Assembly: GCF_023205095.1 (NCBI RefSeq)
Contig: NZ_CP046242.1
Coordinates: 1-64,000, forward strand
Direction of reading: 5' to 3'
DNA: 64,000 nucleotides
Origin: Bizionia sp. M204
GTDB taxonomy: Bacteria > Bacteroidota > Bacteroidia > Flavobacteriales > Flavobacteriaceae
Every line of letters starts with the position of its first letter. The first letter of the stretch is position 1. The translations under genes were made by a program, and so were the position numbers. The notes below the pieces were generated by a model. The model was given only the letters and a program-made list of their open reading frames with translations, had not been told where the DNA came from and did no database searches. Positions 1-8,733 of the stretch are shown piece by piece.

Positions 1-296
1 GTTGCATCAGCAGCATTGTCAATTGCCTTTCCAGTTTCATCAACTGCATTGTCAATTGCATCACCAGTGTCTTCTGCTGCTTGGTCAATAGCTTTACCAG
101 CTTCTTCCATAGCACCTTCAGTTTCGTCAGCAGCATCTTCCATAGCATCTTCTACATCATCAGCAGCATCTTCCATTGCATCACCAGCGTTGTCCATTGT
201 TTCTTCTACGCTATCAGCATTTTTCTCATCTCTACAAGATGTGAAAGTTACACCTAAAGCCAATAATAAAGCTGTACTTAATAATAATTTTTTCAT
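1..296 (-). CDS. Repeat-containing lipoprotein, C-terminus cut by window edge
   Basis: An open frame runs on the minus strand from an ATG at 296 to the window edge with no stop. The first 22 residues form a lipoprotein signal (MKKLLLS, a hydrophobic core, then FTSC), predicting an acylated Cys22 and an envelope location. The mature part is highly acidic and built of consecutive 11-residue units that begin DAMEDAADDVE and continue with GAMEEAGKAID and NAVDETGKAID. This periodicity is that of LEA-like or apolipoprotein-like amphipathic helices. The gene follows waaA in the same direction after 111 nt. I do not recognise a named family and assign no function. The plus-strand frame over the same bases is a low-complexity shadow caused by the repeats. 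Confidence 0.8.
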   Translation of the reverse strand, partial: MKKLLLSTALLLALGVTFTSCRDEKNADSVEETMDNAGDAMEDAADDVEDAMEDAADETEGAMEEAGKAIDQAAEDTGDAIDNAVDETGKAIDNAADA

Positions 297-407
297 TAGT
301 TTAAAGTTTTAGTGTTTATTTTAATTGTGCGAATTTAATAACAAATTATGAAATTATGCATTTAATTTTAACATTTTTTAACATCCGTTAAAAATTCACA
401 GTTTCAC

Positions 408-1667
408 CTATATACGTATGTAGTCCAAGATTTGGATTACGGCACCTGTATTTTTTTTTATATAATTAAGATTCTGATTACCAGAATTTTGTATTTCTGA
501 AGGGTTTTTTGTGAAATGGTCAAGTGTGTTCTTTAATTCAAATTTATCGCAAATGGAAACCATACCGCCTTCTGAAATCATGTGTGAAGCTTCTGGAAAC
601 TTCTCATAATGCTTTCCAATAATAATGGGAATGCCAAAAACAGCCGGTTCCAATGTGTTGTGTAATCCCGTAGACCCCATGGCACCTCCCACATAAGCTA
701 TATCCGCATACTTATAAATCTTGCTTAATAATCCTATGGTGTCAATAATTAAAACGGTGTAATCATCTAATTTCTTACCTGCTTTATCTGAAAAAAGGAC
801 CGCCTTTTTCGTTAAAGCATCTTGCAGGTTCTTAATCTGATTTGCTTTAATATTGTGAGGTGCAATTATGAATTTCGTCTTGGAATCTGTGTTGTTTATG
901 TAATCAATTAATAACGCTTCGTCTTCAGGCCACGTACTACCAGCAACTAAGCACAATTGATTGTTTTTAAATTGGTCTATAAAAGGCAATTCATTGTTTT
1001 GTGATAGTTGACTGAAAACCCGATCAAAGCGGGTGTCACCAGTTACGGTGGTTTCATTATAATTTATAGTTGCTAATAATTTTTGCGTGTTGAAATCTTG
1101 AGCAAAAATATGCTTAAAAGCGAAAAGCGCCTGACGCATAAATCCGCCATAAAATTTAAAAAAGGATTGTTCTTTTCTAAATAATGCAGAAATAAGAAGC
1201 GCTTTACTACCGCGTTTTTTTAATGCCAATAGATAATTCGGCCAAATATCATACTTGATAAAAAGGGTTAATTCTGGATTAACTAATTCAAGAAAGCGCT
1301 TCGCATTATGCGTTGTATCCAAAGGTAAATAAACAACTACATCAGCAATATCTGTGTTTTTTCGGATTTCATAACCAGATGGTGAAAAGAAAGTTAATAC
1401 AATTTTATGGCTTGGATAAAGCGTTCGTAATTCCTTGAAAACGGGTAGGCCTTGTTCGTATTCACCTAAAGAAGCACAGTGATACCAAAGGGTCTTGTCA
1501 GAATTATTTAGAGCCTTTTCTAAAATTGAAAAGCTGTTGGATCGGCCAGAAACGCCTAGCTTTATTTTGTTGTTGAATAACGCTACAAGTGGTAAAACCA
1601 ATTGCGCTAAAAACATTCCAATGTTATAAATAATTCTCAATTGCTGTTCTTTGATGCTAAAATACAT
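408..1667 (-). CDS. waaA: 3-deoxy-D-manno-octulosonic acid (Kdo) transferase
   Basis: This enzyme transfers Kdo from CMP-Kdo to the lipid A precursor at the inner membrane, starting the LPS core. At 419 residues it has family length. It opens with a hydrophobic membrane-contact segment (about residues 11-31) and carries the HCASLGE motif with the presumed catalytic Glu69, the KYDIWPN motif in mid-protein, TGDTRFDR, and the nucleotide-sugar binding stretch GGAMGSTGLHN followed by LEPAVFGIP near residue 340. The ATG at 1667 gives a slightly long N-terminus; a TTG nine codons downstream (LRIIYNIG) is a possible alternative start. The gene diverges from the DegT aminotransferase across a 55-nt gap. 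The family call is firm, the exact start less so. Confidence 0.93.
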   Translation of the reverse strand: MYFSIKEQQLRIIYNIGMFLAQLVLPLVALFNNKIKLGVSGRSNSFSILEKALNNSDKTLWYHCASLGEYEQGLPVFKELRTLYPSHKIVLTFFSPSGYEIRKNTDIADVVVYLPLDTTHNAKRFLELVNPELTLFIKYDIWPNYLLALKKRGSKALLISALFRKEQSFFKFYGGFMRQALFAFKHIFAQDFNTQKLLATINYNETTVTGDTRFDRVFSQLSQNNELPFIDQFKNNQLCLVAGSTWPEDEALLIDYINNTDSKTKFIIAPHNIKANQIKNLQDALTKKAVLFSDKAGKKLDDYTVLIIDTIGLLSKIYKYADIAYVGGAMGSTGLHNTLEPAVFGIPIIIGKHYEKFPEASHMISEGGMVSICDKFELKNTLDHFTKNPSEIQNSGNQNLNYIKKNTGAVIQILDYIRI

Positions 1668-1685
1668 TTCTTTGAAATAATTTCA

Positions 1686-1716
1686 TTGGTTCGCGTTAAT
1701 GAATTTCGTAATTTCG
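1686..1716 (+). promoter_or_regulatory. Probable promoter for the aminotransferase-galE pair
   Basis: TTG at 1686-1688 and TAATTTCG at 1709-1716 are separated by 20 nt. This resembles the Bacteroidota consensus TTG-N19-TAnnTTTG with one mismatch in the -7 box. The box ends 6 nt before the ATG, so the leader would be extremely short. Confidence 0.4.
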
Positions 1717-1722
1717 TAGCAT

Positions 1723-2880
1723 ATGAGAAAAATTCAAATGGTTGACCTTAAAGGTCAATATAAAGCGATAAAGGATGTTGTGAATCCTGATATTCAGGAA
1801 ATAATTGATAATGCATCATTCATTAATGGGCCTAAAGTTCATGAGTTTCAAAAAAACCTTGAAACCTATTTAAATGTAAAACATGTTATTCCATGTGCTA
1901 ATGGTACGGATGCCTTGCAAATAGCCATGATGGGCTTGGGGCTAAAGCCTGGTGACGAGGTTATTACAGCCGATTTCACTTTTGCAGCAACTGTTGAGGT
2001 CATTGCGCTTTTACAATTAACACCTGTTTTAGTGGATGTGAATCCGGACGATTTTAACATTAATATTGAAGCAATAAAAAATGCTATTACGCCAAAAACG
2101 AAAGCTATTGTGCCTGTTCATTTATTTGGACAATGTGCGGATATGGAGGCTATAATGGCTCTAGCGGAAGCTCATAATTTATTTGTCATTGAAGATAATG
2201 CCCAAGCCATTGGTGCGGATTACACATATAGTAATGGTAAAAAAGCGAAAGCGGGAACCATAGGCCATGTAGCATCTACATCATTTTTTCCATCTAAAAA
2301 TTTAGGTTGTTATGGCGATGGTGGTGCTATTTTTACAAATGATGATGCTTTAGCACATACCATTCGTGGAATTGTAAATCATGGGATGTACGAACGGTAT
2401 CATCATGATGTGGTTGGTGTAAACTCACGATTGGACTCTATTCAAGCAGCTGTATTAAATGCCAAATTACCACATTTGGATGCTTATAATAAAGCGAGAC
2501 AAACCGCAGCTATGAAATATGATGCCGCTTTTAAAAATCACGCTAATATTGAAATCCCTTTTAGAAAAAGCGTTGATTGTGAAGGCCGTTGTTCAACTTG
2601 TGATTGTCATGTATTTCATCAATACACATTAAAAACCAAAAATGTTGATCGTGATGGCTTGGTGAAATTTTTAAATTCTCACGATATTCCTTGTGGCGTT
2701 TATTATCCAATTCCGCTTCATAAACAAAAAGCTTATGAAGACGATCGTTATAATGAAGCCGATTTTCCGGTAACTAACCAATTAATAAAAAGTGTTATTT
2801 CATTACCAATGCATACGGAATTAGATGATGAGCAAATCGACTTTATTACGTCAAAAGTTTTAGAATACATTAATGGATAA
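1723..2880 (+). CDS. DegT/DnrJ/EryC1/StrS family sugar aminotransferase
   Basis: This is a PLP-dependent aminotransferase of the type that aminates nucleotide-linked keto-sugars for surface polysaccharides. Family signatures are visible in order: the substrate-loop start FINGPKVHEF, CANGTDALQIA (PLP phosphate contact), VIEDNAQAIGADY, and SFFPSKNLGCYGDGGA with the Schiff-base lysine at K192. Length (385) is normal. Unusual is a short cysteine-rich insertion at residues 286-295 (Cys286, 290, 293, 295, then His296), which looks like a small metal or disulfide knuckle. The gene overlaps galE by 8 nt, so the two are co-translated and probably supply one nucleotide-sugar pathway. The actual substrate cannot be told from sequence. 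Confidence 0.9.
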   Translation: MRKIQMVDLKGQYKAIKDVVNPDIQEIIDNASFINGPKVHEFQKNLETYLNVKHVIPCANGTDALQIAMMGLGLKPGDEVITADFTFAATVEVIALLQLTPVLVDVNPDDFNINIEAIKNAITPKTKAIVPVHLFGQCADMEAIMALAEAHNLFVIEDNAQAIGADYTYSNGKKAKAGTIGHVASTSFFPSKNLGCYGDGGAIFTNDDALAHTIRGIVNHGMYERYHHDVVGVNSRLDSIQAAVLNAKLPHLDAYNKARQTAAMKYDAAFKNHANIEIPFRKSVDCEGRCSTCDCHVFHQYTLKTKNVDRDGLVKFLNSHDIPCGVYYPIPLHKQKAYEDDRYNEADFPVTNQLIKSVISLPMHTELDDEQIDFITSKVLEYING

Positions 2881-3895
2881 AGTATTAGTTACAGGCGGTT
2901 TAGGTTTTATTGGCTCTCACACTGTTATCGAATTGCAGAACGAAGGTTTTGAAGTGGTAATAATAGATAATCTATCCAATTCATCCATAGATGTTTTAGA
3001 AGGTATTACGGCTATTTCTGGAAAGTCACCGCTTTTTGAACAACTGGATTTAAAGGATAAATCAGCTGTTCAAAATTTCTTTTCTAAGCATAAAGATATT
3101 AAAGGAGTTATTCATTTTGCTGCCAGTAAAGCGGTTGGTGAAAGCGTACAAGAACCGCTCCTCTACTATGAAAATAACCTAAATACACTTATATATATAT
3201 TGCAGGAATTGACGGCTAAAATGGCGTCTAACTTCATATTTAGTTCGTCATGTACGGTTTATGGTCAAGCAGATAATATGCCTATTACAGAAGATGCGGC
3301 TATAAAACCGGCAGAATCACCTTATGGAAATACCAAACAAATAGGTGAAGAAATTATAAAAGACACTTGTAAAGTTAAATCGAATTTTAATGCGATTGCT
3401 TTGCGTTATTTTAATCCTATTGGCGCACATCCAACTGCAGAAATAGGGGAGTTGCCTATAGGCGTTCCACAAAATTTGGTGCCATTTATCACTCAAACAG
3501 GAGCCGGTTTACGTGATGCTTTATCCGTGTTTGGAGATGATTATCCAACACCAGATGGTACCTGTATTCGAGACTATATCCATGTTGTAGATTTAGCAAA
3601 AGCCCATGTTGTTGCGTTAAAACGTTTGTTGAATAAGAAGAATACTTCAAATTATGAAACCTTTAATATTGGAACAGGCGTAGGAAGTTCTGTATTAGAG
3701 GTTATCCATTCTTTTGAACGTGTTTCCAATAAAAGCTTAAATTACAAAATTGCTGATAGACGGGAAGGCGATGTTATTTCGGCTTATGCAGATACGACAA
3801 AAGCTAATGAAGAATTAGGTTGGAAAGCAGCATCAAGTTTAGATGAAGCTATGTTGTCTGCATGGAAATGGGAACAGAAAATTAGAGGTTTGTAA
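2873..3895 (+). CDS. galE: UDP-glucose 4-epimerase
   Basis: It interconverts UDP-glucose and UDP-galactose using tightly bound NAD. It has the N-terminal Rossmann motif VTGGLGFIGSH (residues 6-16), the SSCTVYG strand, the catalytic Tyr151-x3-Lys155 pair (SPYGNTKQ), the RYFNPIGAH loop and the RDYIHVVDLA segment, all typical of GalE rather than of other extended SDR enzymes. At 340 residues it has full family length. The ATG lies inside the 3' end of the preceding aminotransferase gene, indicating translational coupling. The probable role is sugar-nucleotide supply for LPS or capsule. Confidence 0.94.
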   Translation: MDKVLVTGGLGFIGSHTVIELQNEGFEVVIIDNLSNSSIDVLEGITAISGKSPLFEQLDLKDKSAVQNFFSKHKDIKGVIHFAASKAVGESVQEPLLYYENNLNTLIYILQELTAKMASNFIFSSSCTVYGQADNMPITEDAAIKPAESPYGNTKQIGEEIIKDTCKVKSNFNAIALRYFNPIGAHPTAEIGELPIGVPQNLVPFITQTGAGLRDALSVFGDDYPTPDGTCIRDYIHVVDLAKAHVVALKRLLNKKNTSNYETFNIGTGVGSSVLEVIHSFERVSNKSLNYKIADRREGDVISAYADTTKANEELGWKAASSLDEAMLSAWKWEQKIRGL

Positions 3896-4000
3896 GTCAT
3901 TTCTCTCATTTTAGCATTTACTATCTCATAATTATACGTAAGTTTCATTGTGGATATGATAATGAAATAGCGTTTGAATTATTGTATCAATATTATTGCA

Positions 4001-4032
4001 TTGATTAACAGTGTATTAATGATGTATTTTTG
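4001..4032 (+). promoter_or_regulatory. Bacteroidota-type promoter for the small protein gene
   Basis: TTG at 4001-4003 and a perfect -7 box TATTTTTG at 4025-4032, spacer 21 nt. Transcription would start near 4037, leaving a leader of about 45 nt before the ATG at 4082. Confidence 0.6.
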
Positions 4033-4081
4033 CGTATTCCTTTAAAATGTCGTTTCTTTGTATCAAATGATACGAGATAAT

Positions 4082-4273
4082 ATGAAATTGATTACAGTAA
4101 AACGTGAGACGAAAGTCGAAAAAAGATTCACACCAAAAATGGGTGAATTACTTACCAGAGTAACTTACATTAAGAAACAATTTTTGAGCATTCCTGTCAA
4201 AACGGTTCACAAATATCGTGAAACCTATTATGGCAAAATTAAAGATTGTGAAGCTTGCGAATTGGCAAGATAA
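4082..4273 (+). CDS. Small conserved flavobacterial protein of unknown function
   Basis: A 63-residue basic protein (MKLITVKRE ... CEACELAR) with its own good promoter, a downstream terminator and genome-like codon use. The ATG at 4082 is preferred over an in-frame TTG at 4058 and an ATG at 4067, because it starts the conserved-looking part and leaves a sensible leader from the promoter at 4001-4032. It is rich in Lys and Arg through the middle, has no signal peptide or membrane segment, and ends in a C-x2-C motif (DCEACE). I have an impression of close homologues across Flavobacteriaceae, but no function is known to me and none is proposed. Confidence 0.7.
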   Translation: MKLITVKRETKVEKRFTPKMGELLTRVTYIKKQFLSIPVKTVHKYRETYYGKIKDCEACELAR

Positions 4274-4299
4274 ACGTGTAATACTTTAATTTATTAAAC

Positions 4300-4347
4300 A
4301 AAAAGCGTGTCGAAAACATATGTAAATATGATTTTGACACGCTTTTT
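4300..4347. terminator. Bidirectional intrinsic terminator
   Basis: Perfect 12-bp stem, AAAAAGCGTGTC pairing with GACACGCTTTTT across a 24-nt loop, flanked by A and T runs on the respective strands. It sits between the convergent small-protein gene and lspA and can serve both. Confidence 0.85.
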
Positions 4348-4359
4348 CTATGGCTTAAT

Positions 4360-4860
4360 TTAAGCCGTTTCCTTAACGTTCTTTTTGGATTTAAAACTAG
4401 CAACTAGTAACAGTCCCATTCCAAACATCACAGACATATCTGCTACATTAAATATACCAGTTCTAAAAACGCCGCCTAAATCTATGTGAAAGAAATCGGT
4501 TACCGATCCGTAAACAATTCTATCATATACATTGGCAATTCCACCACCTACGATACAGCAAAATCCAATTAAAGACCATTTATCCAATTCTTTATTTTTA
4601 AGAATGTAATAAACCACATAGCCTAAAACTACGGTTGGCAAAATTAATAGGAAAATGAGTCGCAAGGTTGGATTGAAGTCGCTTCCCATGCCTAAAAATG
4701 CCCCTGAATTTTCAACATTATGTAAGGTAAAAAAATCGCCAATGATAGGTGTTTGACTACCTGGAACAACATCGGCTCTAACAATAATTTTGGTTATCTG
4801 ATCAATAGCAATATTGAATACAATTAATAGAATAATCCAAGTAGTACGTGATAGTTTCAT
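4360..4860 (-). CDS. lspA: Signal peptidase II (lipoprotein signal peptidase)
   Basis: It cleaves prolipoprotein signal peptides after Cys acylation in the inner membrane. The 166-residue protein has four hydrophobic segments and both catalytic aspartates in their motifs: NVYDR (Asp113) and FNVADMSV (Asp141). Residues HNVENSGAFLG form the conserved substrate loop. The ATG overlaps the fabD stop as TAATG, so it is coupled to fabD. The window contains several likely client lipoproteins, for example at 1-296 and 42952-43701. Confidence 0.95.
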   Translation of the reverse strand: MKLSRTTWIILLIVFNIAIDQITKIIVRADVVPGSQTPIIGDFFTLHNVENSGAFLGMGSDFNPTLRLIFLLILPTVVLGYVVYYILKNKELDKWSLIGFCCIVGGGIANVYDRIVYGSVTDFFHIDLGGVFRTGIFNVADMSVMFGMGLLLVASFKSKKNVKETA

Positions 4861-5753
4861 TAGGCTTCCGTTTCAAAAGTTGCAGAGGCCGTTTGAGAAT
4901 CTCTATTGATTTTCTTCACCAAGCCTTGTAGGACATTTCCTGGTCCAACTTCCGTAAATAGAGCGGCGCCATCTGTTATCATTTGCTGAACAGACTGCGT
5001 CCATTTTACAGGAGCTGTTAATTGTGAAATTAAATTGGCTTTAATAATCGCTTCATCCATAACGGCACTTGCTGTTACGTTTTGATATATTGGGCATCGT
5101 GGTTTGGCAAAAGTGGTAGCTTCAATAGCAGCTGCTAACTCCTCACGGGCAGGTTCCATTAAAGGCGAATGAAAAGCACCACCAACCGGTAGCACTAAAG
5201 CACGACGGGCGCCTGCTGTTTTCAATGATTCGCAAGCTCTGTTTACGGCCTCAATTTCTCCAGAGATCACTAATTGTCCAGGGCAGTTATAGTTGGCAGC
5301 AACTACAATTCCTTCGGTTTCGGCACATATTTTTTCAACAATAGCATCTTCTAAACCTAAAACGGCAGCCATTGTACTTGGTTGGATTTCGCAGGCTTTC
5401 TGCATGGCTAATGCACGAGCAGAAACTAGTTTTACACCATCTTCAAAAGACATGGTTCCATTGGCAACTAATGCGGAAAATTCTCCTAATGAATGTCCAG
5501 CAACCATATCAGGCTTGAAACTGTTTCCTAAAACTTTAGCTAAAATAACCGAATGTAAAAAAATGGCTGGTTGTGTAACCTTGGTTTGTTTTAAATCTTC
5601 AGCAGAGCCTTCAAACATGGTATCTGTAATATTAAAGCCTAAAATATCATTTGCGGTTTCAAATAATTCTTGTCCTAAAGGTGATTTTTCGTAAAGGTCT
5701 AATCCCATTCCTGAAAATTGGGCACCTTGTCCTGGAAATATATATGCATTCAT
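4860..5753 (-). CDS. fabD: Malonyl-CoA:ACP transacylase
   Basis: It loads malonyl groups onto acyl carrier protein for fatty acid synthesis. The motifs are complete: N-terminal FPGQGAQ, the GHSLGE nucleophile elbow (Ser88 with the start used here), an Arg at about 113 that binds the malonyl carboxylate, and GGAFHSPLM with the catalytic His at about 195. The ATG at 5753 gives MNAYIFPGQGAQ, the usual family start; a TTG three codons upstream at 5762 is possible but unlikely. It is the first gene of a fabD-lspA pair joined by a 1-nt overlap. Confidence 0.95.
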   Translation of the reverse strand: MNAYIFPGQGAQFSGMGLDLYEKSPLGQELFETANDILGFNITDTMFEGSAEDLKQTKVTQPAIFLHSVILAKVLGNSFKPDMVAGHSLGEFSALVANGTMSFEDGVKLVSARALAMQKACEIQPSTMAAVLGLEDAIVEKICAETEGIVVAANYNCPGQLVISGEIEAVNRACESLKTAGARRALVLPVGGAFHSPLMEPAREELAAAIEATTFAKPRCPIYQNVTASAVMDEAIIKANLISQLTAPVKWTQSVQQMITDGAALFTEVGPGNVLQGLVKKINRDSQTASATFETEA

Positions 5754-5866
5754 GTGTATCAAATTTTGATTGCTGCAAAAATAGGAAATTTTAAATTAGT
5801 TTACCGTTGCCCTTAAATGATAAAATTAGCCTTAAGTTCAACGCTAAAGAAAACAATTTACTAGCT

Positions 5867-7417
5867 TTAAAAACAAGCTGCTTCGGCACAACGCTCACCA
5901 TCCATGGCAGCAGAAACAATGCCTCCTGCATACCCACCACCTTCACCGCAAGGATACAAGCCTTTAATTTGTGTGTGTTCTAATTTGTCGTTTCTAGGAA
6001 TGCTAATAGGTGAGGAAGTACGGGATTCCACACCAACTATATTTGCTTCTTCGGTATAATACCCATGCATTTTTTCGCCAAAAGCTTTAAAGCCTTGGCG
6101 TAAACGACTCCCAATTAATTTTGGTAATAAGGAATGTAAAGGCGCCGAATTTAAACCAGGTTGATAGGATGTTGGGTTTAATGTAGGTGATAGTTTACCA
6201 TTAACAAAGTCTGTTAAACGTTGGGCAGGAGCTGTTTGAGTTCTGCCGCCAGCCGTAAAGGCTAAACGCTCTAAATCCTTCTGGTATTCTAAACCTTTCA
6301 ACACGCCAAAATGCTCATATTTATACAGGTCTTTGTGGACATCAATTTCAACCACAATCCCAGAATTAGCAAATAAATTATTGCGTTTAGAAGGCGACAT
6401 GCCATTAACAACCACTTCGCCATTAGCTGTAGCTGCAGGCACAATAAAACCGCCGGGACACATACAGAAGGAATATACACCACGATTGTTAACTTGTTGC
6501 ACTAAACTATAGGAAGCTGCTGGTAATAAATCGCTGCGTTTACCGCTACAATGATATTGAATACTGTCAATAATTTCTTGCGGATGCTCGGCGCGAACAC
6601 CCATAGCAAAAGATTTTGCTTCGAGTGCAATTTCTTTTTTATGCAGCAAATAATAAATATCTCTAGCAGAATGACCCGTTGCTAAAATAACGCGATTGGC
6701 TTCCATTTCGTTGCCATTTTGTAATTGAATGGCTTGGATGGCATTGTTTTTTATTATGAAATCGGTAACACGTGTTTCAAAATGAATTTCGCCACCGTAT
6801 TTTAAAATGGTTTCACGAACATTTTGGACCACTTTCGGCAACTTATTGGTGCCAATATGTGGATGGGCATCGACTAAAATCTGATCTGTAGCACCATGAT
6901 AGACGAGGTTTTCAAAAATACGTCTTACATCACCACGTTTTAAGCTTCGGGTGTATAATTTTCCATCACTATAGGTTCCTGCGCCACCTTCACCAAAGCA
7001 ATAGTTGGAATCTTCGTTTACAAAATGATCTTGATTGATGGCTTTTAAATCCCGACGTCTGTCTTTTACATTTTTACCACGTTCCAAAACAATAGGTTTA
7101 AAACCGAGTTCAATACAGCGTAAAGCAGCGTACATGCCTGCAGGTCCAAAACCAATAATGTGAACGGGTTTTGCTTTGGAAACATCTTTATAGTCAAAAG
7201 TGTATTCGGATGTTTCTGGAACAGCTTCGTTAATATAAACGGCGACTTTATAATTGAAAATTATTTTAGGTTTTCGCGCATCAATAGACTTCCGAAGTAC
7301 TTTTATGCCTGAAATTTTGTCGCGACTTATATCAAGAAATTGAGACGCTTTTATTAGTAAAATATCAGCGCGTTCTTCTTCTACTAAACTAACGCGCAAT
7401 TGAATGTCTTTAACCAT
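5867..7417 (-). CDS. FAD-dependent oxidoreductase of the COG2509 type
   Basis: A 516-residue flavoprotein. The first ~95 residues form a small alpha-beta domain ahead of the dinucleotide-binding site IIGFGPAGMYAA near residue 100, followed by VLERG. Later conserved stretches include FGEGGAGTYSDGKLYTR, VILATGHSARD, and the C-terminal CGEGGGYAGGIVSAAMDG, which contacts the flavin. This architecture matches the uncharacterised bacterial FAD-dependent dehydrogenase family. The substrate and electron acceptor are not known to me. It follows the ClC channel gene by 29 nt on the same strand and is probably the last gene of the thyA-led cluster. Confidence 0.85.
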   Translation of the reverse strand: MVKDIQLRVSLVEEERADILLIKASQFLDISRDKISGIKVLRKSIDARKPKIIFNYKVAVYINEAVPETSEYTFDYKDVSKAKPVHIIGFGPAGMYAALRCIELGFKPIVLERGKNVKDRRRDLKAINQDHFVNEDSNYCFGEGGAGTYSDGKLYTRSLKRGDVRRIFENLVYHGATDQILVDAHPHIGTNKLPKVVQNVRETILKYGGEIHFETRVTDFIIKNNAIQAIQLQNGNEMEANRVILATGHSARDIYYLLHKKEIALEAKSFAMGVRAEHPQEIIDSIQYHCSGKRSDLLPAASYSLVQQVNNRGVYSFCMCPGGFIVPAATANGEVVVNGMSPSKRNNLFANSGIVVEIDVHKDLYKYEHFGVLKGLEYQKDLERLAFTAGGRTQTAPAQRLTDFVNGKLSPTLNPTSYQPGLNSAPLHSLLPKLIGSRLRQGFKAFGEKMHGYYTEEANIVGVESRTSSPISIPRNDKLEHTQIKGLYPCGEGGGYAGGIVSAAMDGERCAEAACF

Positions 7418-7446
7418 ACTGCGAAATTAGAGAAAAAATGGGAATA

Positions 7447-8724
7447 TTACGCGTCTTTTTCTTCGCTCATTTGAGATCCAATAAACGGAATGCGTGGTGC
7501 TAAAAAATAACCTGTTAAACTCGCAAATAGAATCGGGATAAAATACGTAAACCCTGTTAAGGTTGATAGTAAAATTGTCGTACTCATGGGGGTCCTAGTT
7601 ACGCAAGCATTTATAGCAGCCATACAACTAACAATTGTTAAGGACAGACTGATAGATGGTAAAAATTGATGAAGTATTAAACCCAAAGTAGCGCCTGTAA
7701 AAAACAAGGGAATTATAAAGCCACCTCGCCAACCAGATGTAACGGTTATGGCAATGGCAATTATTTTAAAGCATAGAATGAGGACGAGCATTTTTAGAGG
7801 AAAGTCGCTTAAAATAAGGGTGTTAATTTCATGATGACCAAAATAGCGGGTGATTGGTAGGTAGTAAACAATACAACCCAATAAAACACCTCCAATAAGG
7901 GTTTTGATATAAATGGGCACCATTAATTTAGCAAATATATTTTTAAAGAATTTTGTGCAAACTATAAAGAGCCAACCAATGGCTGTTGCTATAATTGCGA
8001 ATAAAATAGCATAAGCAAAATCAAATTTACTTAACATTTCATAAGCTGGTAAATCCCAAGTTGGCCCAATGCCTAAATGAATAATTAAAGCAAATATCAT
8101 ATAACTAAAACTGCTAGCTACAAAGGCAGGAATAATGGCTTTGTAATATTCGACGGCATGTTCATGATGCAAAATTTCAAGTGAAAATAAACTACCACCT
8201 AAAGGTGCTCCGAATAAGGCTGTAAATCCGGAAGCCATACCAGCAATACTCATGGAACGTAGGTCTTCACCTTTTAATCTAAAGACTTTTCCAAGCCAAG
8301 TGCCAGTTGATCCTGTAACTTGAACCAATGGCGCTTCGGGACCCAAACTACCTCCTGACGCAATACATAATAAGGAAGAAAGAATCATGGATGGATTATT
8401 CTTCGGGTCGAGTTTTCCTTTATTAAAACGAATGTTGTTTACAATTAAATGAATTTCCCCTGGATCGCCAATAAAGTGAATAACAAAACCTGCTAAAAGC
8501 CCACAGATAGCCATGGTTGGAATAACCAACCAACCATCAAAAAACGCTAATTGATGGGTGAAAAACTCTAAAACAATCCAATAAACACTAGCAATTAGTC
8601 CGCCTATTAAACCCAATAAGGCCCAAAGAATAAATTTTCTGCTAAATACAAAAGGGTTAAATTGAATGGGTTGATCCAGTATATTAAGATACGTTATGAG
8701 TTTGCGTTTCTTTTTAAGCTTCAC
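7447..8724 (-). CDS. ClC-family chloride channel or antiporter, no CBS domains
   Basis: An integral membrane protein of about ten hydrophobic segments with ClC signatures: a GDPGE loop (residues 86-90), GGSLGPEAP (125-132), and C-terminal GWRGGFIIPLFF. At 425 residues it is the short bacterial form without the cytoplasmic CBS pair. The position of the gating glutamate in the classic GREGP motif is occupied by leucine (G-S-L-G-P), with a Glu at 130 just after it, so coupling may differ from E. coli ClcA. The start codon is GTG at 8724, 9 nt after the stop of the upstream DHFR gene; this start yields the basic N-terminus MKLKKKRK. Confidence 0.87.
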   Translation of the reverse strand: MKLKKKRKLITYLNILDQPIQFNPFVFSRKFILWALLGLIGGLIASVYWIVLEFFTHQLAFFDGWLVIPTMAICGLLAGFVIHFIGDPGEIHLIVNNIRFNKGKLDPKNNPSMILSSLLCIASGGSLGPEAPLVQVTGSTGTWLGKVFRLKGEDLRSMSIAGMASGFTALFGAPLGGSLFSLEILHHEHAVEYYKAIIPAFVASSFSYMIFALIIHLGIGPTWDLPAYEMLSKFDFAYAILFAIIATAIGWLFIVCTKFFKNIFAKLMVPIYIKTLIGGVLLGCIVYYLPITRYFGHHEINTLILSDFPLKMLVLILCFKIIAIAITVTSGWRGGFIIPLFFTGATLGLILHQFLPSISLSLTIVSCMAAINACVTRTPMSTTILLSTLTGFTYFIPILFASLTGYFLAPRIPFIGSQMSEEKDA

Positions 8725-8733
8725 AACAGAATT

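Noticed and set aside
16..312. 98-residue plus-strand frame, rich in Ser, Ala and Ile
   Set aside because: It is the antisense shadow of the lipoprotein's 11-residue repeats; the minus strand has a proper signal peptide and lipobox.
5293..5694. 133-residue plus-strand frame opposite fabD
   Set aside because: Antisense shadow of a fully conserved fabD gene.
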